DNA of 64,000 bases from positions 12,531,001-12,595,000 of the forward strand of contig NC_052668.1 of NCBI RefSeq assembly GCF_016802725.1, read 5' to 3'. The position numbers and the translations under genes were made by a program. Positions 9,601-22,153 of this stretch are shown here, piece after piece (position 1 is the stretch's first letter; each line of letters starts with the position of its first letter). Source of the stretch: Solenopsis invicta (taxonomy: Eukaryota; Arthropoda; Insecta; Hymenoptera; Formicidae). A model generated the notes under the pieces. It saw only the letters and a list, made by a program, of their open reading frames with translations, was not told the origin of the DNA and did no database searches.

Positions 9601-12600
9601 AACTCGCTTCTCGATAGGTATCCGTCTCGTTTGACGCCGCTAGCCGGACGCGGTAGCGGTCTTGCATGGCTTAATTAAAGTAATTATTGATCACGTTCAG
9701 CAGAATGTTTATTTTGCAACTGTCGGAAGCTTTCTTCGATAAGATTATTCCTCTAGATTAAAAATATAATCCAATCGGCGTGGAGAAAAGTTTCTTCAAC
9801 AGTTGCAAAATAAACTCTGCTAAACGCGACCAATGTGAGTTGTAAATTGTCGGCTGCTTGCATGAATAACGGTGACATCCACCATAAACGTGTTTATCTG
9901 AAGAAACACAATGTTACGGACGTTATTTGATTCTATTAATACCTAATAAAAAATAATTTATATTGAATCTCTGATACAAATTTTTATTCGATTTTTATTC
10001 GATTTTTTATGTACAGAATTTCTGTTCAGAATTTCTGTATTAGTACTATGGTTGAATTTCTACGTGAGGTGATGTAATTTACAGGAGCTGGTAAGATGTT
10101 GGCAACCTTCCCCTATTATGTTGTAAATAAGGAGCTTATAAAAGTTTTATTTTATATAAGATCCGTATTCAGATTTTATTAAAACTTATTAGATTCAATT
10201 TATGTAATTTAATTAAATCTTAATAAGTTTTTAATATGGGATGAGGATTTTTAATATGAGATTATACAGTCCTAATAAGGTGCCTTAATGAGGGTTAAAT
10301 AAAATATTTCCTGCATACATATTTAGGAAAAAAAATATAATTAAGTAATATTAATATGACAAAATTATTTATTAAGTCAAAGTTTCTGTGCGAAATTTTC
10401 TAATAAAACATTTAAAATATTGTTCTTTGTAATATTTTGCTTGGTGACACATTAAGATATATAAAAATCTTATTAATATAAAATCTTTTACTAAATAAAA
10501 TATGGATAGATTTAAAAAAATTTTATAAAGATATTTAACACAGAATCTTATTTAATATGTTTGCTCCAATTTATAGGAAACAATTAATAAAATATTATAT
10601 ACTATATATAACTTAATTTGGTTCTTTATATGGTGTAAATAAAATCTTTATAAAGTTTTAATAAAATGGAAATCCTTATTAAAATATTATTAGTACTTTA
10701 TTTAGTTTTAATAAAAAATATATATTAAATTATATTAACCTCATATTAAATCTTTATTAAATTTTATTAAATTTTTTTTGCGAGTATATTAAATAAATCA
10801 ACGTATTTTTAAAGACCGGTGAAAATTTTACTCAGATTTTTTAAAATTTGTATACATTCTGAATTCTGAAATATCATAAGATTTCTATAATTTTTTATGA
10901 AATCTTATAAAATCTGAAAGGTTTGAAGTATTCTTTAGAAATTATAGAAATAAGAAATCTCAGATTATTTTAGCTTTTATATACATATACGAAAGATTCT
11001 AAAAAAAGTATAGATTATTTTTGAAAAATATTTTAATTCGTATAAAAATTCTAAGAATTTTTATTGAGGGGGGGGGATGCCTTTAAAAATACGTTGATTT
11101 ATTTAATAGGGTTAGAAGAAATTTTTATTGTATAAAACGCGTTTAATTAAAACTACCTACAGTTGGATCGTATGAGAACGAGAAGTGCAAAGCTAAATAT
11201 ATTCAGATACATAAATTGAGAATAGAAGCAGAGAGGATGTGTATGATGCAAATATTATAGGAATTTGATCATCGCTTTCTTTTGAGCAAACTATAAGAAT
11301 TCTAAATTAATATATTTTCAGTTATATACTTTTTTAATTATTCGCTTTTATATGTATGTGTAATCACGTTTCATTTTTAAGAATATTAAATAACCGTTTT
11401 ACGCTATGTAAATTAGATCGGTCTATTTCGGTCTATACTTCAAATGAAAATTGAGAAATAATAATAATAATTCTTACGTTTCTGTTTCTCTTCTCTTCTG
11501 CGGCTGCAGATTATTTGATCAGCACAATTTTATAGGATAAATAAAGCGAATGGATTTAAACTTGAAGCATCTGACAATATTTTGCCAACTCTTGCGTAAT
11601 TTGATCCATTGACACTTTGATACTGTTTATTTCTATATTTAAATCATATTACGTGTTAATAATTTATAACGCAATTTTTCGTTCATTCCCATCACAGATA
11701 AAACAATAATTACGTGAAGAATCGTAATCAAAGATAACGAAGTCCGTAATGCAATTAAATTAAAAATATTTCCTTGCGTACGATATCTCGACTTTCTTAT
11801 TTGCTTCTTATTATTTGCGGTGTATCAATCTTTCATACGATATTTGTACACGTTTGTGATTATACTAATTAGTAAACGTCGCACATACATCTTAATAAGT
11901 AGTTATCGTAAAAGACTCTTTTTCTTGGCTATACAAAAAACGGCGACATCCGCTTATATTTGCTTATGCGACGTATCCATTATGGACGTTTATTTCATTT
12001 TATTGATAATAAAATATATTTATCAAATTATTAAATGTTTTTAAATATTTGCTGAGTCAACATAAGATATGTAAGAAGTATTTTAAGAAGAATTTAATTT
12101 AAGAATATCAGAAATGCAAATAAAGATTTTTATTAAATGATAAAAATATATACTCGAAAAATACGGTTTTTTTTGCTAAAGAATCTAAAAATATTGTATA
12201 ACTGGATACAGATTTGAAAATGATTTTGTTCATTAAAATAATTATATAAAAGAGAGATACTCAAATTTGTTGCCAGAATGTCAAATTTTTTATAGCTTGA
12301 ACTTTAAAATTATCTCGATGGTTTAATAAAATTATTTTCTGATCCATATCCAACTATATTTTCTATATTTTTCTATATTTTATATACCTCAAAATTTCAA
12401 CAAAACATCTTTTGCGTGCATACGAGATATTATCATTTAGTAGAAATATCTATTTTTATTTTAATATTTTTAATTTAATTTTTTTCTAAAGATACATATC
12501 TCTCACATATCTTGTGTTGGATCAACGTATTTTTAAAAACATGTAACAAATATAATTAAATTTTGTATATACTATTATATTATTGTAGATATTATATATT

Positions 12601-12625
12601 TTTTACTTATGTATGTGTTATGTGC

Positions 12626-12658
<33 letters not shown>

Positions 12659-15600
12659 TTTTTTTATTATTATACGTTGACATACACACATACGCACGCG
12701 CTCGCACACGCGATTCTAATTTCGGAGCATAGACGCTTCTTCCATGGCGGTTCAATGTTACGTCATTTTTCGTAATGTCTGGAAATAATTCATTCGTTAC
12801 GACACGAGAGTGACTTTGTGTGCTCGCATGAGCGTTATTTATATATTATACGTAAAATTAAATTATATACTCCACATTTGTCGCATTAGTCGTGCACAGA
12901 GTAACCTGCCATAAATAACCGAGAGAAAAAAAACTGTTAGAGCTGATAAATCGACGATTAAATTTAGCGGCTAAGTAACAGCATTACGTGCAGGAAATCA
13001 TTGAATTATTCATTCAATTCTATTTACAGTTATACGCGTGATATCGATTTTTTAAATTCTTCTTGTAAGTTTCCACGGCAAGATTTTTACGATATAGAAG
13101 CACATTCGCAGTGTTCACCATATGTTACGAATTATTTTTATTAATTTGGGCAGATACAAAAAGTTGTTCAAGTCTGCCAACTGGCGTTGTTTAATAACTA
13201 ATAGACGATATTAAATGCCACTTGTGTTTATCTTGTAACACAAGAATTATGGCGTTGTAACATTGTAACGAGCTTAAATAAATGCTCGTTATCGATGGCG
13301 ATAATTAAAAAATGTTATATCGAAACCTTGCTCCGTATTAAACAGACACTATTTATCGCGACTATAAAGTACATTTCCATTCACGCTACGTCGCGGTCGC
13401 GGAGAGATTTTCGCTGTAATCACAGTGATAAAATATGTAATCGTGTACTTTCTCTCTACCATTTCCATAATTGCATTAATTCTGTTATTAACTTTAGGAT
13501 GTGTTTAAGTGTTCTACTTAAGAATTCTGCGAACGGTTTGGGAATACGTTGCGATCACACGATTGTTCATCCGGTTTACACGCGAAGAGATAAGAGCCTC
13601 ATTAAATTTACTGCAATCTTTTTGAAATTATTGATATTAAAACACCGTTTTTTCATTTCGATAATTTGATAGCACAGTTTATCTTATCATATAAAAGTTA
13701 TATAAAAATTTAGCAAATTAATGAATATTATTTTTATTTCTACACGCACACACGCGTATGTGTATTGCATATTTTTTTCTATTTTAAAACAAAATTGTTT
13801 CAATTCTTTTTAAATTGATTATAAGAAAAAGTTTCGATTCGTGCTTTGTATTTCCAAAAAGAAATTGGATGTTTGTTCAAATGAATGGAATCGTGAGCTC
13901 TTATCTCAAGTAAGATATCGTTTTTGCTTTCTAATGTTTACAGAATATCGCAATATCTTTTGTGTTATAGGTTGCAGATAAGTTAATCTCGATTTTTTTG
14001 CTCTAGTGAATAATTAATCTGACGAAATTGCTCTCGAATTATTTTTAATTAGAGCTTGCTTTAAGAGGATTTCAATTTCGGATCTAATTATCAGGATATT
14101 GAATGTCGAAAGTCAAAAACGCCGCAACGCAAGTACGAGAACTTTCTGTGCTGTTACAAGAAAAAAAGTGGGATGTATTAGGCGTAATGCGATTTAACTT
14201 TACACCATGCCCCAGCTATCTTTTTATTGATGTCGTATAAGTAACGTGGATCGATAAGAGCGACCCATGCCTTTAATCTAGAAAACGTAATCTAGGAAAA
14301 ATATTCACAATGTGTGACGTCATAACTTAGTAGAAATGTGACTAGCAGAAGTGCATAGCAATTATTACTTTTTTTTACTTGGTATTAACCATCTCAAAAT
14401 TTCGTTGCCGTATAGATAACGACGTGCCAACCAGAATGTCGAATATATTAATTCTTTGAACAGCGTGAAACCATATTTTATAATGACAGAACATCTTTTT
14501 TTACCGTCCGGAAAATTAGTCATCTAGCAGACAGTCGTTTCGAAATCATATCCTGTTATTAATAACTGTCAGTCGGAAATTAATTTACTATGAAACCTCG
14601 ACGCTTATATAATCGTTTGCCAAGACGTTCAGTTCGATTTACATAGAGTTTTTATAAAAATCATCGTAGATCGGCAGACAGATTATCTTTTTATCCGTAT
14701 GTTTTTACACGAAAAAAACTTTGCTATTTTGCTGAAGTATCTAAAAACTTAGCTAGATATAGATCTGAAATTGCTAAAATGTCAAAACTTTTTATAGCAT
14801 TGCCCATCATACTTGAACTTTCTTCATTATTGTTTTAATGTCCAACAAACAATTATTTTCAAATCTATTTTTATTTACATGTTTAGATATTTCACCAAAA
14901 AAACATTATTCGAACAATATCGGTATCATTACACTGTATAAGTTGTGTACACTAAAAAAAAAGTTTTTTACGTTTAAGAATATGTCTTATGTATAGGGTA
15001 TTTTTTAAAACATTAAGAAAATTATGAAAAAATTATAGATTGTTTTATATTGCATTTAAAAGTAGTAGAAAAAAATTTGGTGGCGATTTTTTATCTGAAT
15101 AAAAAAGTATTTCAATAAGAAATAGACATGTGCTCTAATGAAAATATAATTAATAATGAAATAATAAAATAAGAAATAATGAAAATATTTGAATTTTTTA
15201 CTCAAACACTTTAAATGTTCAAGATGATTTGTGTAAAGTTTCACTGCAATGCAAAAATCAATTCTGTAAAGCAAACAAAATTTATTTATTTATTTACAAA
15301 ATAATTAAATAGACAATCACAATAAAACGTTGTATAAATTATCTTGAATACTTAAAGTATTTACATAAAAAATTAAGATTTTCATAGTGCTATAAAAAAT
15401 TATTTAATTTTTAACACCAAACGGAGTTAATAAATTATAAAATTATGTTGTTAAATAAAAATATAATCTTATTCACATAATTTTGTTAGGTATATAGTTT
15501 ATTTGAAATTTCAATATTAAACAGATTTTAATATTAATATTAAACAAATTTCCAAATTTTATTTATTTTGCAGGGACTATATATGTTTAATCCATACATG

Positions 15601-16096
15601 GATATAAGCACGTCCGATAATGCTTAAATCATTTTCTTGATTTAAATAAATATTAGCCAGCATAAAATAATTTCTTTTTAATCTTAGAAAATTTTTTTAA
15701 TAAAGAAAAAACAATGTTAAAGTGAGTATATTTGCTTGAACATAAAAAATTTTTTTCAGCGTAGGTATTTTATGACAAAAAATTGCGCAGTAACAATGTA
15801 ACGATATCGATGTCATTACAGAATAATCTTTTGAATCTAGGTAATTATTATCTGCGCGTCGGACTATACAACATTTCTAATTGCAGGAAAGTCGTACCGC
15901 AAATGCAGTCTTGTTGCACTATGACGGTTGCATCGAGGGGACTGATATCTCACGGCTGAAATCGCCTTGTGAAATCGCCATTCATCGCGCGGCCTTCGAA
16001 TACGAAGCTTCCGCGGGAAAAACGATCGCGCGTGGCGTGTGCACGCTTCAGTACGACGCCGACCGTCGCCGGATGAGGACCATCTGTTGTCACTAG
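9572..16096 (+). CDS. Candidate small two-exon ORF, function unknown
   Basis: A mini-exon at 9572-9595 reads MTTRWAGQ and ends in phase 0 at a consensus donor. A GC-richer block at 15887 begins after TTGCAG and continues open in the same phase for 69 codons to a stop at 16094-16096. Joined, it gives a protein of 77 residues with four Cys and many charged residues and no recognised domain. A possible donor follows at 16208 (CGG|GTATGT). It may instead be an alternative 5' UTR exon of the OSGIN gene. Joining 9595 directly to 27669 gives only a 12-codon upstream ORF. The support is phase agreement and local GC content only. Confidence 0.25.
9690..9831. repeat. Short inverted-repeat element
   Basis: Arms read cacgttcagcagaatgttta...ttttgcaactgt and, in reverse complement, gtcgcgtttagcagagttta...ttttgcaactgt. 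The terminal GCGTTCAGCAGA-like sequence is shared with the elements at 33047-33341 and 48907-49042. Confidence 0.5.
10787..11108. mobile_element. 322-bp TIR element (MITE)
   Basis: The ends are near-perfect inverted repeats of about 27 bp beginning TATTAAATAAATCAACGTAT. The interior is AT-rich with a G9 run near 11067 and carries no ORF. The superfamily is uncertain. Confidence 0.6.
12150..12370. repeat. Dispersed repeat family member
   Basis: Diverged copy of the repeat at 8311: ttgctaaagaatctaaaaat...ggatacagatttgaaaatga, with an imperfect inverted partner near 12330-12360 (ttttctgatccatatccaac). Confidence 0.4.
14708..14915. repeat. Dispersed repeat family member
   Basis: Starts acgaaaaaaactttgctatt...gaagtatctaaaaacttagc and ends with an imperfect reverse-complement arm (tttagatatttcaccaaaaa). 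Same family as 8311 and 12150. Confidence 0.45.
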
Positions 16097-16684
16097 TTGC
16101 TGTGCTCCGTGTGTAACCGGTCGATCGACGAAGCTCACGTTCTCATTTATAATCAGCAGCAACGAGAAAATCAGAGAACAGATCGACGTTCTTCTTAGAA
16201 CAAACGGGTATGTACGAGTCGTATGCTATATATGTACATGTAAGTCTTCCTCGTTCCATTTTTTTTCTCTGCGTGTTTATACGTGCGATTCCTGACATTT
16301 TGCGCACAAATGACGTGGATAGCAATCTACTCGTTCTATCGATCGGCAATTATATTTGAATACCGAAGGAGATATGAAGTGACAGCGTGATTGACGGCCA
16401 GGAAATAAAAGGGAAATAGGGGACGAGAACGTGTTGTGTGTGTACACCGTGAAACTTTCTAAGATCGTAGCTAACGATTCATATGAGGCTGATTTCATTT
16501 CACAAGCGTCGGATGTCTCGAAGCAGGATTACAGGGATTTGGAGGATTTATCTCGAAATTTGGATCTCTCTAAATATGAATCAGTGGCTAATTCTGATCA
16601 ATAGTTCCAAGTATGCCATATATTGGTAATCAGTGATTATCTGAACTGAAAAATCAATGAATTTATTGTGTTTTTATTAATATA

Positions 16685-17274
16685 CGGGATGTCCCAATAT
16701 AAGTGGCCATCCCTCTTTATTTCGTAAACTAGCAAAGATAGACCCAATAAATATAATATCAAATTAAATGGTTTGAACTAAACTTTATTGTGAGCACAGT
16801 GGTTACATAAAAAAAATTATCTGTGTTAAAGAACGAAGAGACTTGCATAACTTTTGCATGGTAAAGTGAATATATTTATACGATAAAAATTGTAGCGTTT
16901 TTTCTAATGAATACAATGATGTGTGATTTATCAAAATTATTTTACAAATTATAGAAGTTATGTCGGTTTAAAGTTTCGCGGGCGACTAATACCATTTCAG
17001 TTTCGCCCCTGCGGTGTGGCTAACTTCCGACTCTTGTTTTGGCGATTGACACGTAACATGTTGACATCTGATTATAATATTTGGTATAATAATTTTATAA
17101 ATCTGTAGATTTTTGTATTCTTATTACTTACATTTTACGTACATCGAACCACGGTAATCACTGTGCTCACAATAAAGTTTAGTTCAAACCATTTAATTTG
17201 ATTTATATTTATTGGGTCTATCTTTGTTAGTTTACAAGATAAAGGGAGGTGACCACTTATACTGGGACACCATG
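16685..17274. mobile_element. 590-bp element with ~120-bp terminal inverted repeats
   Basis: The left arm (16685-about 16806) and the reverse complement of the right arm (about 17152-17274) align over some 120 bp with few differences; both contain aaagatagacccaataaata and ggtttgaactaaactttatt. The tips read CGGGATGTCCCA and CATGGTGTCCCA and are flanked by TA, as in Tc1/mariner-type insertions. The interior has no transposase, so the element is non-autonomous. Confidence 0.75.
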
Positions 17275-20200
17275 TATATGAGTGTATTCATTAATACACT
17301 GATTAATAAGGACTTTTCAACGATCGCCAGTAACTTTCCATCGATTTTTATGTTAAGATAATCACCGATTTATCAGTCCCAAGTATTCCACTGGTAATCC
17401 ATCAGAGATTATCCACTGATCCCGATTTAGAGATTATTAATTGTTATTGTCATGGGGATTTTTTTGGAAAGATAAAAAAATAGTATTGATCTTTATGTCT
17501 TCTTCCTTCGAAGATCCACCTAAACTTTTTATTTATTTAAAAAGTTTCTCGTGAAAATAAGAAAATGTACATTTGAAAGAAAATCCCCCAACCTGGCAAC
17601 TCTGTCCCGAGGGACGTCAGATGTTTTTTTTTTACTTTATCTCTGTAGGGCACGATCCAAAGAATCCGTGTTTCAAACTTTGAGATATTCATATTAAAGT
17701 TTAATTTTATTTATAGAATTTTGATTGGGATATTTTGGAAGGGAATGTAACTTTTGTTTTCAATCTAAGAATACATGGATGTCATTATTGATTCGCGAGC
17801 ATTGTTATATAGAAATGTACGTTTATGCCGCGTGTATCTGTTGTACTTCTGCCCTTTAGAGATAATATCGTAATAGCAGAAATTGTTCCATAAAAGCAGC
17901 AGCAATCCGTCATCCGTAGACTTATAGTGACACAGTATGCAGACATCAATATAATCGTCGAATCTTCAATAGATTAAAGGGTCTCAGATGGATTACCGTT
18001 TATCAAATTCTTTTTCGACAAGCTCGCCTCGAAATTCTACGCTCGTAATAATTCCGATCACGTGCGCCCTGCAGAAGTCTAAGTGACGTAATTGCCGGTG
18101 CAGTGAACGAAGCACGCAACGGCGCTTAATCTATCAATTATCCACCTGAGAACTTCCGTGAAAAGTTCCATATTTCCGTAACAAAAAACTTGATCTAACA
18201 ATAAAACGGGAAACTGAACGTAATCAATATCGCTAAAATTGTGAACGTATGATGGAATATAAATGATGGAACGATGGGAATATTAATATTAACATTAAAC
18301 GTGAAATTGGAAATTTAATTATCAATAATATCAGCAATGTTGGTATTGATAATAAATTTAATTATATTTTATATTAATGTTTTATCTGGCAATGTGATAT
18401 CGTTAGAAGCGGAATATATTGCAAATAAACGGAGGCGCGTACCTTTTCAGTATTTTTAAAAATCGCGAAATTGCATTATCGTAATTTTGTATTCTTCATT
18501 ACGTAAAGCATTACAGAAGCCAACGACCGATCGTACAAATTTATCACCTGCTCGGTGCAATTTAATTGCGCGCTTATTTCAGCTCGTCGAAAACTTGGCG
18601 GATATTCCTGATGCCGCTTCATCTCTTTATTCATCGTCGCGAAAATACTCTTAATACCTTATTTTGCATACTCTTAACATTGTTCTTTCTCACGTTAAGA
18701 TTTTAATTTATGCGTCTCTCTTATTATCACTTATCTTTTCAAAATTATAATATAATCGCAAATGCGCGTTACGCCATTTCAAGTGGGAGCAAGCCGTGAC
18801 TTGCATGAAACAAGAAATTCTAAATTGCAGGATGCCGGTTTATTATCGTACTTGTCCCTATCACGAAACAGTGATTATCGAATTATTAGAGCTCTTCTGG
18901 CTGTATATCTTTATTTATGAACGTGATAAATATGCGCAATTTCAACAGCTCTAGTTATTGATAGTAACATGCTCATACAAAAAAAGTTACGTTTATACGT
19001 TTTATATATGTGCGTGCGTGCGCGCGAGTGTGTGTGTGTGTGTGTGTGTGTGTACATATAAATTTTAGATTGAATAGATTTTCAGTTAATCACTTATCGA
19101 ATTAAAGAGGCACGAAAAACTCTAGCTGTATTTGCCTTATCATTTATGATAATGTTAAGTGACTTTTTTAAGTTGACAGATAAGAAGTAAAAATAAATTC
19201 GATAAATATATATTCTTTAAAGGAGTCAATGAAGATATTATTCTGCTGATTCGATATGATTCTGATTACGTACGAATCTGAATAACATGTATATTCACAA
19301 TGCGCGAGTACATTGTGAATCATGCTGTATCATGCTACGAAATTCCTGCGGCAGTTTTTTTTTGCGATGCAAAAGACGAATGCGACTTATGTACGCGTTA
19401 TGTAACTATTGATCTCGGTAGCAAAAGCGCAACTATGTATGTGCTGTGAAATTCTGCGAAGTCTTACTTTTGCCCGTGACCGAAATTTAGACGACGAATT
19501 CTGCGATCGTCTCCGTGGAGTTTGCAACGCGCGAAGGAACATCTGTATCTTTCAGAGTTTCCAGGAATTTGGGGAATTTTCACTTGGGTTTTGTTAATGT
19601 TATTATTACGAGGAATTTTCTGGAAGAATAAAAATATTATAAATCTTAATATTTTTATTTTCTAAAAATTTCCTTAAACCTTTATTTTTGAAAAACTTTT
19701 TATCTTCTCTTTTAACAATAACAGTAACTCGAATTTGAAGAAAATTCTCTCAACCTGGCAACTTTAGACGATTTATTTTTTTTTCCCATAGAAAACATTT
19801 ATGAATCGCGATATGCTCTGTAAAAAAAGTCTAAAAAGGTAGAAGAGCAAAACCGCTCAAAGACTAACCGGATGAATCAAACAAAAGAGCTCAAAGCGCA
19901 AATATGGTTTCTTTTGTAAATCTTTAAAATACTATCCAATTTAACATTAGTTAAAATAGTTTGGTATTATCTAGCAATACGTGGAATATACGCATGTTTT
20001 TCATGAGCAGGCCCGCTATTAGACGAATGTTAATATGAATCGCGATTACAGACGTCATTCCATTCAGTCGCTCGGCTAATGAACGTAGCGACTATAAACA
20101 TGGCTCGCGATTAATGCGCCGCAAGCGAGTTTGTTGTATAAGTTAACCCGTAACAACAAGCAAGTTAAATGCCAAGATAATTGATACGCCGAATAATAGC

Positions 20201-21747
20201 CGGCGGTCCTCATGGCTCATGTTTACTGAATCGTCCGGTGAAATTGATTAGCGTTTGTCCACTGCGCGTATTTCGCAGCCGATTGATACTGATGTACAAC
20301 GGCGTATTTTTTTCAAAACGCATTACGATAAAAATCCCTTTTTTCTTCTTTTTTGCAAAAACACGTTTATCTTTTAACAAATTTGCATTTACGTTTTTTC
20401 TATTCTTTTGCAACAATTAACACAAATCACTACATTTGCATTTTCTTGTCACGTATGACAACTGCATATTTTAAATGCACTTACGTCATTTTATGTAAAG
20501 TGCAGTTTTGTCATTTCATTTGACAAAAGTAAAAAAAACTGCTAGTTATTTATTATTAACGAAATTAATGGTATAAGCTGGTAATCTTGATGATTAGCTC
20601 CTTGTTCATTGTTTGCAGGAAACAGTGTCGGCGATTATGGCAAAATTTGTTATCAGCTTATACGTAGATAACTTCTGTCTCATACTCGAATAACGTATAG
20701 ATTAAACAAAACCTTATTCATTAAAAATGAGGTGATTTCATAATTTAAAACGTTTCTTGTTTTCTTATTTACATTTTCATATTTGATTACGGGACGACAG
20801 ACAACACTGCGATCAATAAAGGATACCTCTCGAAATGAAATCACACATCCATACGCATCTCCTCTATTCTGTGTACACTTGTAAGTTTTGTTTATAGCTC
20901 TAGGCTATGCTCAAGTTACGCATCATCTTTCGCTGAGGCCGTTTCTGACGTCGAAAAACGATTTAAAATTTACATGGCGGGTGTCCTCAGTTCTAGTAAC
21001 TTTTCGAATAGAGATTCGCGATCAGCATCTTTCAGCATATATTATCGTTTTTCTTAAAAAAAAATCAACGTTCTATTTTTCAACATAATCCATTGATAAC
21101 GATATGCAACTCCACGTTTTTACGTGGCGTTACATATCATTATCATTAAGAATAGATACCTATTTCACAGATCGAAAGAATATATCTTATTAAAAAATAT
21201 GTATTATTGTATCTGAAATTATCATATCTCGGATATAGTACAAAAATATTTTGTAGTTTGTAAAATTTTCACAATAATATTAATGGATTACAGAATTAAA
21301 ATACAGCTTTATACAATTTTTAAGTCTTTCTTTCCCTCTAAATAAGAGATTTTGAAATATTACTTTGGATGAAAAACACGAGTTTACGAACTGTGAGGTT
21401 TATCTTGATTGCCGATAGTAAATCTAATATTATTCTTTCGAAAATGACGCTTGAATGTTAGCGGGTAAAATAATTTATTCGACTGACTCATTCGGAGATT
21501 AGATTGCTGGACCGTTGCCTGTTTCGTTTCTCTTTCATTTCTGCCTGGAATTCATGGGACATGAGAGGAAAAAAGAGAGAAGGAATCCGGTAGGGGAAAA
21601 AGGCGATAAACCGTCTATATACATAAAAACCTGTATTCGCAGTTTCAATCTGTACGTGTGAATGAGGAGACGAATTTAATGTCGAAAATTTGTTACGAAG
21701 TTTTCGTAATCTGATACGGGCTAAGTTCCTCTTACTCGTTTCGCCGA

Positions 21748-21750
<3 letters not shown>
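17275..21750. other. Non-coding tract
   Basis: No supported gene. It contains a TG microsatellite at about 19028-19053 and scattered short ORFs without domain content. Probably the interior of a long intron, if the island at 9 kb belongs to the OSGIN gene. Confidence 0.4.

Positions 21751-21784
<34 letters not shown>
21751..21784. repeat. (GA)n microsatellite
   Basis: Seventeen uninterrupted GA dinucleotides. Confidence 0.9.
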
Positions 21785-21785
<1 letters not shown>

Positions 21786-22001
21786 GCAAAACTTCGTAGA
21801 ACTTTATCTCGCGGTAAATCGAAGAATGAGATTCGCGGGCGTTTAATAATGAATTTTCAATTGAAAACGAATATCGCGAAGAGCATAACGGAGGTGATGC
21901 TTCGTGCGATATAAGAGGAATTTTTGGATCGTCTCGCTCTGAAAGTGACGATCACCTTTGTCTGCGCTAACCGAATTCCGTTCAGGCGCCTGTCGCTTCT
22001 A

Positions 22002-22153
22002 GCGTCTTCTATTCTTAATCGACGAATAATTCGTCGATTAAGAATAGAAGACGCCGCGCGAAGCGCCGAGGCTGCTAAAATTATAGCACATAATCTAAAT
22101 GTGCGTGCTAACGCACCTGTCGTAAAGATACAGGCGGCAACGCGCCCGTTGCC
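22002..22153. repeat. Perfect 26-bp palindrome followed by three small hairpins
   Basis: 22002-22027 and 22029-22054 are exact reverse complements with a single A between them. Downstream follow GTGCGT/ACGCAC (22101-22116), CCTGT/ACAGG (22116-22134) and GGCAACG/CGTTGCC (22136-22153). The block is GC-rich in an AT-rich setting. It could be a structured RNA or a foldback element; no homology was recognised. Confidence 0.6.

Larger units (their letters stand above)
9832..15886. other. Gene-free AT-rich tract with dispersed repeats
   Basis: No supported coding exon. It holds the TIR element at 10787-11108, repeat-family members near 12150-12370 and 14708-14900, a TA/T-rich run at 12628-12665 and a solo element end near 12520 (atcaacgtatttttaaaaac). 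The 124-codon ORF at 13295-13669 shows no domain or splice context. Confidence 0.45.

Noticed and set aside
13295..13669. 124-codon plus-strand ORF
   Set aside because: Isolated, no recognised features, no splice context.
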